A stretch of DNA of 64,000 nucleotides from Nissolia schottii (Eukaryota; Streptophyta; Magnoliopsida; Fabales; Fabaceae), in NCBI GenBank assembly GCA_003254905.1, contig QANU01012207.1:278680-342679 (forward strand). The letters are read 5' to 3'. Below, one piece after another: positions 11,241 to 22,000 of the stretch. Position 1 is the first letter of the stretch, and the number at the start of each line of letters is the position of its first letter. The notes below the pieces were generated by a model, which saw only the letters and a list, made by a program, of their open reading frames with translations, did not search any database and had not been told where the DNA came from. The position numbers and the translations under genes were made by a program.

Positions 11241-13041
11241 TGGGCAATAGGCTTAATGTCATTACACGTCTTACAGGGCAACAGGGCAATAGACTATATA
11301 GCAATATATTTAAAAAATTTACACAATCTTAAGGGACTACATGGCAATAGGCTGCTAGTACTTGCTGACATAACTTTGTATTATATATTTATATATCTAG
11401 ATTTATATGTATATGAAGTACTATACATAAAGCTTTGAATAGTAAGATAGTACATAGTACCAACTAAAGCAGTGGTACTTTCCGTGGTCATGTATAAGTA
11501 GAATCACATTCTAGTAGTCAGTAGATATCTTCAAATGCAACATCTAATCACATTAGGAAATGATATGTGTAAGAGTTTGCTTAAGTATAGATATATATTT
11601 TCATGACACTATTGTTACGTGTAGTAACACTTCCCGTAGTGTACTGGCTGTTCACTTTGCATTGAAAATGGACGAAGAAAGCACATGTGCTGCAGTGCTT
11701 CGGTGTAAGTTATTGTGTAATGACATTAATTGTTTCCTTGTACTTGCTACAATACAGCAGGCTAGAAAAGTTAAAGAAATGGCTACCAAAAGTACATGCA
11801 AGTCATGAGTTATTAATGTGTATATCCCGTGAAAGCCTATGTGTGCACGTAGGTTTTTATTACGCATGCGAGAAATGAAGAAAATATAACTCGATCTATA
11901 CCTAACATAAATTAGTTGTTGTACACAGAGGAGTACTTTCCCTTACGTGCACGCTAGCTTAAACCAAACTCGTGGTACTATACATCTTCAATTAGACATT
12001 GCAGAGGACATAATTTGGTAGCAGAGGTGGTAATAGAATGATTACTAAGGTAACAAAGGATATTAATTTCTGTGTCTTCCAGCAAATTTCAAGTCCACGA
12101 ATGGTTGGAAGTGAACTGGATAGAAACTTGACGTACATATCTTTACCTAAAAAATTGTCCAAGGTTGACCACACTTATTTTGGCAATAGACATTTATTCA
12201 CAGTGTACACAATCTCACAATCTCACATATGAACACAATCTCACAACTAAAGCTTTAATATGCAACTTCAAATTATATAAGCCAAAAACTGACTAAAGTT
12301 TCCCCTCACTCAAAATAGACTTAAAAAGGTTAACCAAATTTCCCCTCACTCAAAGTAGAATTAAAAAGGTTTACCAAATTTCTTGGCACAATTGTGTGAA
12401 TACGGTCTCCCTGAAATATTAGAGGAATGTTAATACTATCCGAAACCGTGATGGATGGAAGAGTATTTTCACACAAAGAGTCAAAGGTAAAAAAAAGGAC
12501 GGGAGTTACCCTCTCATAAAAAAAATTATTTTCATTGAGTAAATTTCTGCATTGTTGTCCTTGTTAGGAACATTCCATAGCCGAGTTATGTAGACTTTGA
12601 AAAGCCATGGAAGCTTGGTTGGCTTAGCCATGCTAATGAGATCATACCTAGCATCTATTACGCTACGAAATGGAGTTGCAGAAATGGCAGCATGAGTCAG
12701 TGTTCACAACAAAGCATAGTTATGTTTGTTTACAAAAAAGAAAGGAAGAAGATACAAAGGGTCAAAAGGAGATATGCATTATGTGAGCAAGAATTGAAAA
12801 TAAAGCACTGTTTGGAAGTCTAAAAGGAAGCAAGATACATGTGTCTTACGTATAGCTTTGCTTCTTCTTTAGTTGGAGGTCCAAATGCTTGGAAGAGATC
12901 CCCTCCAGCAACTTTGCTTGGTTTTGGTTACAAAAAGATACAAAGCATGAAGAATGAAAATGGTGAAGCGTGAAAATGCAGCACATGTAGCAACCACTGA
13001 GAAAGTTGCACGTGAGTGGGAGGTGGATGAAGCGCTTGGGC
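11241..13041. other. intergenic, no gene recognised
   Basis: The motif GGCAATAG recurs just after the LTR (11242, 11278, 11344) and also just before it (8071). Short frames are not conserved-looking. 12290-12370 holds a short tandem repeat (TTTCCCCTCACTCAAA twice). Nothing else is supported. Confidence 0.5.
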
Positions 13042-13125
13042 GAAAAATTATTAACCACGGCTCGGCACGTGTCTAAAATTGTGTGGGCCCTGCGGTGAGA
13101 TTTCTCAGCTTTTATCATATATAGA
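13042..13125 (+). repeat. 84-bp dispersed repeat, copy 2
   Basis: Partner of 7180-7263. It shares CACGTGTCTAAAATTGTGTG, GGGCCCT and GAGATTTCTCAGCTTTTA. It ends close to the RPS16 promoter. Confidence 0.7.
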
Positions 13126-13344
13126 TTAGATTACTATTCATAAGTCCCGTAAGCAACACTGGCTATTGCACTAGTTTTTATTTATTATCTCTTTAAATTA
13201 TTTTTTTATTTTTTTCCCTTTTACAGCTTTCCTCAATTTTTGATTGATTTTTTTGTATTTGTGTATTATATTATATTTTTTTATTATTTATTTGGGTATT
13301 AACGTCAAAAATTGATTGTAAAAGGATGGCTACTATTTTTGTTT

Positions 13345-13370
13345 TGGGCCATTACTTACAGGCCGGCCCA
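13345..13370 (+). promoter_or_regulatory. two site II (TGGGCC/GGCCCA) elements upstream of RPS16
   Basis: TGGGCC at 13345-13350 and GGCCCA at 13365-13370 lie about 300 bases upstream of the RPS16 start. TCP-bound site II elements of this form are common in promoters of plant ribosomal and organelle-biogenesis genes. Function here is inferred. Confidence 0.5.
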
Positions 13371-13652
13371 TTCACAACTCTCCTTCTCCATCCATTATTT
13401 CTCTAATTGACTAATTCCATTAACCAAAAAGACGGGAAAAAAAAAAAAAACCAAACACACTGCACCAACTAGCCATAGTTCCCCTTTCTCTCCCACAACC
13501 CAGAGTTTCGCGTCGTGTGCCGTTGCCGTTGCCGTTGCAGCGCTACGCGAACCACATCGCGAGCTGTGGGACCGCGAGATAGTTCATTGAGTTGTGTTGT
13601 TGCGAGTCGTAGCAGCCTGCGATTGGAAATCGGGAGAAAGGGGAAGTGAAAA

Positions 13653-15364
13653 ATGGTGGTGAGGATTCGATTATCTCGTTTCGGGTGCAAAAACAAGCCA
13701 TTCTATCGGGTCATGGCTGCTGATAGCAGATCCCCTAGAGACGGCAAGCACCTCGAAGTTCTTGGTTACTACAATCCCTTGCCAGGTTCCTTCTTCTTCT
13801 TCTTCTTTATCGAAAGCGTCTGTGTAATTTTGTTTTGTTTTGTTTTTTGTTTTTTTTTTTTCTGATTCCCAAATTGTGTAAGTGTGATTTTTATCTTATG
13901 AATGATTGAAAGTGGTTACTGTTAGGAAGAGCATGGGTGTAGGTTGATGGTTCATAATATTGATGCTAACTAATTCATTGATTATTTTGCTTCTGTGCAG
14001 GCCAAGATGGTGAGAAAAGAATGGGTCTCAACTTTGAGAGGGTTAAGTAAGTAGTAACTCTTCACATGCTTTTGTTTAAGTTCTCTTAGGGTTTGTTTGC
14101 CGGTTGGGTTTTGGAGGGAAAAGAAATGTTTTGGAAGGCTTAGTCATGGTTTTTACTTCTCTCCTGTCCCCCACGGGCAAACACGCCCTTAAATGCCAAT
14201 TTGGGCAAATTGTGATAATTGAGTGGCTTTTTTAAACTCTTGATGTCTCCTTGCAACATGTTTGAGATAATGACATGGACTTGGTCATGGTTCTGATCAT
14301 CACCTCCAACTCAAAGACCATAGCACTAAATGAATATTCACATTCTTTTTCTTTAGTTCCGTGGCTTAGTAATTTAAAAATATGACTGCTATCATAGATT
14401 TTTGGATAAATTACGCTAACCTCCAGTCTCTAATGGGGCTTAGTGAAAATACATCGACTTCTCTCTATTTGTTCGGGCAACAATGACATTGCTAATAAGG
14501 AGTTACCGACCGTTTGTTATTAAGATGTTTGTTATTAAGGTGCGTAAGAGAGAGCCGGAGGGATTGTGAAGTTGCCTAAGAGAGAGCAAAGGCGATTGCA
14601 AAGTTTGCTGAATGTGGAATTGTGAGAGGCATAATGGGCAAAACACCACAATTACAAAAGGTCTAACTCTGTTATCATTTGGGGAGGTCAGTGTGGCCTG
14701 TACAAATAGAGAGACCGTGTAATTTTACTAAACTTCAAGAGAGGTCAGTGTAATTTACCTTCAATTTTTTTTTTTTTAATGATGCTCTGGCAAATTACTT
14801 TGCACAAGTTTGCAAATTTTTCTGGTAATGGAGGAGAAGAACATAAACAAACCAGTTACTCAGTGTATTGATCTGAAACAACGGAAGAATATCCCCAGTG
14901 GGGAAGGTGCAGATCTGAAAAATTTGCACAAGTTTTTCATGCAGAAGGCTCTTTGTATGAGGTGTATTATGGTTAGTGAGCTAATGTAGCTGTGCCTCAT
15001 AAGTCTCTATGATTTTATTGGTTGCCTCCGGGACAGTTGTGAACTTTTATCTTGCTAGATGATTGATAACCTGTATCTCGGAAAGAAATCTCTTAATATT
15101 TCTGATGGTTGCTTTCCCTTTCCCTTCTATAGGTATTGGCTTTCTGTTGGAGCTCAACCTTCAGATCCCATAGAGCGTCTTCTATTCCGAGCAGGAATAT
15201 TTCCCCCACCACCAATGTTGGCAATGGGACGTAAAGGCGGACCGCGTGATACACGCCCTGTCGATGCATTAACTGGACGCATCCTGAATCAAGAGAAGCC
15301 AGCTAATGCCAACAAAAATGAAGATGATGGCAAACAGGAATCACCTGCACCTGGAAACCCTTGA
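13653..15364 (+). CDS. RPS16: nuclear-encoded organellar ribosomal protein bS16 (RPS16)
   Basis: bS16 is a small-subunit protein of bacterial-type ribosomes. Plants carry a nuclear copy for mitochondria, and in several lineages it also serves plastids. Exons 13653-13785, 14001-14046 and 15133-15364 have GT-AG junctions and give 136 aa, longer than bacterial S16 (about 80-90) because of a C-terminal tail. The N-terminus [20 protein letters not shown] and the later [30 protein letters not shown] and ERLLFRAGI blocks are typical S16. There is no separate transit peptide: the S16 fold starts at residue 1-2, as known for the dual-targeted plant protein. The tail is rich in Pro, Asn and Lys. Two site II elements precede it. 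Confidence 0.95.
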
Positions 15365-16100
15365 GCTTGAAGTGCTATTTTTATGGTGCACTTTTCCTTA
15401 TTTTGGTGCCATTTTGTTCAGGATAAATCTTCAAAATCTATATTTTCAATTGGCTTACAGGTCAACTCAACAGAATAACCACTATATGTTTGGACAAGTC
15501 GAGTTCTCATGTGGCATTCTGGATTATGATTAAAGCAAGGATTGCAGTTGTGATCAAATTTCCAGGATGTTACAGTAGTACATGTAGTTGAACCCATTGA
15601 AGTGAACTGATAGGTTAGCTTGCTGTTTAAATCTCTCTATTACTTTTGTTTTCTGGGATTATGCATTTTAAAGTTACTTGGACGATGAGAAAAGTAGTTC
15701 ATTTGATCTTGGATTTATTCCAATATCCCACCTTAGATGCATTTCTGGTGTTTGTGGATTCACCAGTTGATTTCTTTGTTTTCTCTGCATTTTGAAATAT
15801 TATTCTGCTGTGAATGCATTTGTTGAAACTCTATAATACTATCTTTTAATCGAGGTGTTTTTTATGCTAGCTCACAATGATATTTGTTATTTTGCCAAAT
15901 CAAGTGCCAATTATCTTTATTTTGGATCTAAAATACTATAACTGTAACTTAATTATTTAATAATTTAATAATAAAATAAATTATGAATATAATATTATGT
16001 TATGAATATCATAATTCTCTCTTCCATTCGAAGAATTTGGTGGTTGGTGTAAATATTATGTTATAAATTATTTTTTTATAAGGTTGTAGTCCATGCCATT

Positions 16101-17028
16101 ATGTTAAAGGTGATGACTAACATGGTCCTCTTCATGATCCTCTTCATCTTTAAGACCATATGGTGCAAGGTATCTCTATAAATAAAAAGAAATATTTTAT
16201 TATTACAATAAAGTCTTTTTTTTATTTTTCCACCACTCACCCTCTTCTCCCGCCACTTTTCTTCGTAAAGATCACATGGGCCATTGCCCCTATTTTTTCA
16301 ACACAACACAACTGAATCAGTGTAATTTTAACACAAGGGTTTTTAGTTAATTGAGAAGTTGACAAGAATCATGGACGTGAGATGATGATGAGAAGGAACA
16401 ACGTAAAAAAGAGAGAAAAATGAGTAATGAACTTCAATCTGAGAAACTTTGTNTCCTTTTCTAAAACCAAAAACAAAGTAATCAACACACTAAGAACCAA
16501 TTAGGGTTTTTTTATGTCTCGATAAACACACAACACAACTGAATCAGTGTAATTCTAACACAAGGGCTTTTAGTTAATTGTAAGTGCATTTAATTGAGAA
16601 TTTGACAAGAATGATGGATGTGAGATGATGATGAGAAGGAACAACGTAAAAAAGAGAGAAAAATGAGTAATGAACTTCAATCTGAGAAACTTTGTGAATT
16701 TTGACTCCTTAAACTTTTTGTTGGTAAATCTATTATGATTAGATCTCAAATACACATGCACATTGAGGGAAAGGCAATGAAGTTGGTGAGGGTGAGAGAA
16801 ATAAGAATGTAAGGGAGTAAAAAAAAAATCATCAAGATTGTAATGGCGGTGGTACTAGCAAGGTGGCGGTAACCCTAGTGGTAGTTATTGGAGAGGTGGA
16901 TGAAAGGGGAGGGTGAGTGGATGCCAAACAAAAAAAAAATATAAAATATTTCTTTTATTTATAGAGGTATCCAGCATCATGTGATCCAAAAGATACACAA
17001 GAACATATTAGTCATCACTCATGTTAAA
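16101..17028. mobile_element. fold-back (long terminal inverted repeat) element, about 0.93 kb
   Basis: Bases 16101-16200 and 16941-17028 are inverted copies of each other. Both contain GTTAAA...GTGATGACTAA, AGAGATACC/GGTATCTCT-like blocks and AAATAAAAAGAAATATTTTA. The interior has no coding potential. It also contains a duplicated segment (16301-16452 and 16527-16694) with a single N between the copies. A non-autonomous DNA transposon is likely; the superfamily is unknown. Confidence 0.5.
16301..16694 (+). repeat. direct near-duplicate (16301-16452 and 16527-16694) around a single N
   Basis: Both copies run from ACACAACACAACTGAATCAG to GAGAAACTTTGT with about 95% identity. The second has an extra 12-15 bases after TTAGTTAATTG. 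The N at 16453 falls exactly at the end of copy 1. This looks like two alleles joined head to tail. Confidence 0.75.
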
Positions 17029-17470
17029 CTGTTAACTGTTGATTTGACAGTTAATTTGGTCACATGACAGATCATGTGACACGCATGTGACACACTTAAT
17101 CCAATTCTACTATTTTTCTTGGATTTGACAGTATAACCACAGAGCAAATGAACGGAACAAAAATAAATTTAACAGATGAATTTTTAAAACAGCGAAGTGC
17201 TTCTGANTATTGTAATAATAAAATATTTCTTTTATTTGTAGAGGTATCTAGCATCAGGTGATCTAAAAGATAAAGATGACCATATTAGTCATCACTCATG
17301 TTAAACAGTTAATTATTGATTTGACAGTTAACTTGGTCACATGACATGCATGTGACACACTTAATCCAATTCTACTATTTTTTCTGAATTTAGCAGCATA
17401 ACCACAAAGCACACGAAATGAGCAAAAATAAATTTAGAGATAAAGTTTTAAAGCAGCGAAGTGCTTCTGA
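16941..17470 (+). repeat. direct near-duplicate (16941-17206 and 17217-17470) around a single N
   Basis: Both copies run from ATAAAATATTTCTTTTATTT to GCGAAGTGCTTCTGA. The N at 17207 directly follows the end of copy 1. Copies differ by small indels and substitutions. The pattern is the same as at 16453 and 21124. Confidence 0.75.
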
Positions 17471-17479
17471 AGTTGGCCT

Positions 17480-18106
17480 CGAAGGCCAATTTATATAGAG
17501 AAAGTGGCGGTGGCCACTGTTACAGATATTATTATTACTATTATTATCTTATTATAATATTATCACTATACATGCACGTGCATATATATGTGTGAAAAAT
17601 ATTACATTTATACCTAATTTTAAACACTCATACATATACTATTAATAATGCACAATTTTTATTCTCATGAATGCACAAACATTACAAATTTATAGATGAC
17701 ATTCTCAATTATACTTAATTAAGTGCACAAACATTACATGCATTAAAACACAAACTTTATGTANCACGTTTTGTTCTTAATTGTCAATATACAATTATCC
17801 AAAAAATATTTTAGATATATTGTTGTGATCTACTAATTTTTCTTATTAATAATTTAATTCGAGTTGGGGTATTCTTGAATTTATTTTTAGGTTAGTGCAT
17901 TTTACAGACTCCTTTGAATCATAATTAAATACCGGTGATGATAAAAATCAGCCTGAATCTCACGAAATCCCGCGAGATCGTGAAAGCACTATTTTGACTG
18001 GTATTTTTAGTGATTAAATTTAATAATTTAATTTTTCAGTCTTAATAATTGATTCGTATTTATTTATTACGTGAAATCTTTGTAAGGGAAAAAATCAGGA
18101 TGTTAC
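17480..18106 (-). mobile_element. minus-strand long-LTR fragment with an inserted repeat piece
   Basis: Bases 17830-18106 match the 5' end of the LTR at 44369 (CGATCTACTAATTTT, CCCGCGAGATCGTGAAA, TATTTTGACTGG, GGGAAAAAATC, ATGTTAC). 17480-17540 resembles 43690-43890 of the same LTR (GGCCACTGTTAC followed by TTA repeats). 17600-17763 belongs to the GCACAAAC repeat family seen at 32785-33490. A single N at 17764 marks another join. Confidence 0.55.
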
Positions 18107-18643
18107 GGTTATCAACTTTAACTTGACTAAAAATGTTAAGAATATTAATGTATGTCGTCGTTGAGTTTAGTTGTACGATTAATGTGTAGCATTTGAGACA
18201 TATCGTCTTAAGAAATAGTTAATTATCAATTACTGTATCCTAAAATTAGCATGTATTCATTCTCTATTGCACTCTATATATATATAGTGTTGGTTGATTA
18301 CTAAAAACAATGTATTCAATCTACTGAATCTAAACTATTTTAGCCTACACTCGTCCTTCTTTTTTATCTTCTTACAAATTCAACATGAATATTGGAAGTC
18401 TGTTGTGTTCTACTATAGACAAAACATACTGTATAACTTCGGCTTGTGTTTTACAGTAGACTAAACAAACTGTATAACTTTTTCATTGGAGTAGTTATTT
18501 TGATGGAAAGATATCTTATATAGGTAAATTTTAATAAGTATTCATGATTAGAAGACTTAAGATGGAATTTTGGTGAATATCTAAAGTTGGCAGGCCCCTA
18601 TAGGACTTAAACAGAATTACCTGTCTTTAGAAGTGCATACCTT

Positions 18644-18826
18644 TTTTAGGTTGCCTGCCTGGTATCCAAGGTTTTGCCTTGACTAATCCAGGCTGACCCG
18701 GGTCAAGCACCGGGCAATGGCGGGTGAGTATCACAACAGGGATAACTACGTACACAAGATCTCGAACTCAAGACCTTGCTTAAGCGATATCAAGCCACTT
18801 ACTACTTGGACCAACCCCCGTTGGTT
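18644..18826 (-). mobile_element. tRNA-derived SINE, 183 bp
   Basis: Minus-strand copy of the SINE at 26988-27171. Reading on the minus strand it starts near CCAACGGGGGTTGGTCCAAG, has the pol III box A and box B regions, and ends CAACCTAAAAAA. It is flanked by AGAAGTGCATACCTT (18629-18643) and AGAACTGCATACCTT (18827-18841), a 15-bp target duplication with one mismatch. Confidence 0.88.
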
Positions 18827-19016
18827 AGAACTGCATACCTTGACTTAGGGAGTTCCTTACCTACCGGAGCAGTCCCAAATTGAATCATCAAAATGTAACA
18901 CAGGAGGTAAAAGGGAAGTAAAAAATAGAGAATAGCTAAACATAAAACTACCATTGAAACTAATGATATAATCATTAGAAAAAAGGATTCATCTCTGAGT
19001 ACATTATGTTTTTCAT

Positions 19017-22000
19017 CTAGTTCTTCATGGCTAGCTTGCCATTATTAGGCCTGACCACTCCTACAGACGTGGAAGAGGACGATGATGACATTGCAGACCT
19101 ATCAAACTCTTGTTTGTCCTCATTGAAGGCCTTGCTCAGAATTTCTTGAAGCTCCATGTACCTTGTTCGCTTTGCTAGCCTTTCTTCAGGGCTGTCGTTG
19201 CCCATGCACGCAAGCTGGGCCAGGTCATCAGCATCCATGATCTTATTCAGCACTTCTGAGCAACGAGGGAAGAAGCGTTTCCCTATTTCCACTGCTCAAG
19301 GAAAGCAAAAAGGATATCACGTCCCATTATAACTCTCTGTAATTAATAACTAATTAATCACGCTCCTCTACAACATAATGGTAGATATTCAAAATATAAA
19401 GTGCTCTGCTCCCATAGGGAGAACGTGACTTTGTCACGTTATTTTTATTTTATTTTATATTTTTAGAATTTGTGAAGCAAATGCTTGCACAAGTCTCTTG
19501 GTTTCAATCTCACAATGTATCTTTTGCACATATAAGTGATGACTAAGGTTATTGCTTTTTGGCCCGATGGCAGATTCAGGGAAGTGTCAAGAAAGGTTTA
19601 TGGAACCATTCAAGAGGTAGTTGCAGTTATTTGAGAAGTAAAGGACAAAAAGCTAAATATATTCAAAACGCAAACACATTGTTCTGTTTTATATGGTTCC
19701 TGCAGCCGTTTTGGGAAAAATCTTTCTAGCCATTAAATATTTTCCGATCGCTAATCATGCAGTCAATAAATTATACTTGTCCTACTAGGATACATCTCCA
19801 ACGAGGACAAGAAAAATGGAAAAGGAAACTTTGTAGGAAAGTGAAACATGAAATGCATGGACAAAGCACTAATTTTTGTAAAGCAAGGTCCCGAGTTCGA
19901 GATCTTGTGTACTCAATTATCCCCGTTGGGAGACTTACCGGCTATAGCCAAGTGCGCGATCCAGATTAGTCAAGACTAAACCTGTATGAAAGTATTCATT
20001 AAAACAACTGGGAAACTAGGAAACATCAATTAATTACCACTTCTAGTCAGTGCTCTCATCCTGACTAGATGCTCCTCCTTCATTTTGAAAGGCGCCTCGT
20101 TTAAGTCCACGGTTGTCGTCTTCCTGCCACGCATTCTTGGAGGGTAGATGTCTTCTAATTGAAACTCAGACGTGCCATCAACTTGAGCAATATCCATCAC
20201 AACCTTTGCTTCCATTGGAAACAAAACCTTGGCCAGCCCAACTGAAAAAAGCATTGTGTCTCGTCAGTAATAGGCTAGCAGGCCCAGCATGCAAGCAGTA
20301 GGTTTACTTGATTCAAGACACCCATCATCATCTATCAAACTAGGACTCTCCTCGGGTTGAGAGCACACAATCAGAAAATAGAAAATAAAAGGGTTAATTA
20401 AGTTTTTAATCTCTGTAATATGAAAAAGTTTGGTTTTAGTCCCTCATAATAAGTTTTAGTCCCTGTAAAATGTGAAAATTTGATATTGGTCCCTGTAGAC
20501 TGTTGGTGATGGACGGTGATGTAAAAATGGTCCCTGTTTCTACATCATTGTCTATCACCAATAATCTACAGGGACCAAAATCAAATTTTCACATTTTACA
20601 GGGATTAAAACTTGTCATGAGGGATTAAAACCAAACTTTTTCATATTACAGGAACTAAAAACTTAATTAATCCAAAATAAGACAAAATGACAAAATAAGG
20701 TTACCTAAATTTGTTGTTACAGTACTTCATTACAATGATTCAATTCCAATAAAGGAAGGGATATTAATCTTCGACATTTACTATAAATCAGAAAATATTC
20801 CTTAGTTAAATTACCTTGAGTCTACCGGAAATTTCTTTTCAACTCTATCTAAGAAACTTGAAATCTCAGATTAACATTACTCAAGACAAGTTGTGTTATT
20901 TGTACTCATTTAGCACGAGACACTGTGCTGACTCTCATCTCATCCATTATTAGATGTGATCTCAATGAAGCTCACGCACCCCATGAGTTTCCATCCAATG
21001 ATAAATGAGATGTGAGTTGATACAATCTCTCATTAAAAAAAAATGAAATGAGGAGTGTGCGCGTGAGAAAAATACCTCTGTTTTCAAGGTACAACATTTT
21101 CATACGCAAATCATCCCCTGCCANCTAAAAAAAAGCACTAATTTTGTAGCTTATAAGAATCACTAAAAGATTTAAACCAGTATGAAAGTATTCATTAAAA
21201 CAACCGGGAAACATCAATTAATTACCACTTCTAGTCAGTGCTCTCATCCTGACTAAATGCTCCTCCTTCATTTTGAAAGGCGCCTCGTTTAAGTCCACGG
21301 TTGTCGCCTTCCTGCCACGCATTCTTGGAGGGTAGATGTCTTCTAATTGAAACTCAGACGTGCCATCAACTTGAGCAATATCCATCACAACCTTTGCTTC
21401 CATTGGAAACAAAACCTTGGCCAGCCCAACTGAAAAAGCATTGTCTCTCATCAGTAATAGTCTAGTAGGCCCAGCATGCAAGCAGTAAGTTTACTTGATT
21501 CAAGACACCCATCATCATCTATCAAACTAGGACTTTCCTTGGGTTGAGAGCACACAATCAGAAAATAGAAAATAAAAACAAAATGAAAAAATAAGGTTAC
21601 CTAAATTTGTTGTTACAGTACTTCATTACAATGATTCAATTCCAATAAAGGAAGGGATATTAATCTTCGACATTTACTATAAATCAGAAAATATTCCTTA
21701 GTTAAATTACCTTGAGTCTACCGGAAATTTCTTTTCAACTCTATCTAAGAAACTTGAAATCTCAGATTAACATTACTCAAGACAAGTTGTGTTATTTGTA
21801 CTCATTTAGCACGAGACACTGTGCTGACTCTCATCTCATCCATTATTAGATGTGATCTCAATGAAGCTCACGCACCCCATGAGTTTCCATCCAATGATAA
21901 ATGAGATGTGAGTTGATACAATCTCTCATTAAAAAAAAATGAAATGAGGAGTGTGCGCGTGAGAAAAATACCTCTGTTTTCAAGGTACAACATTTTCATA

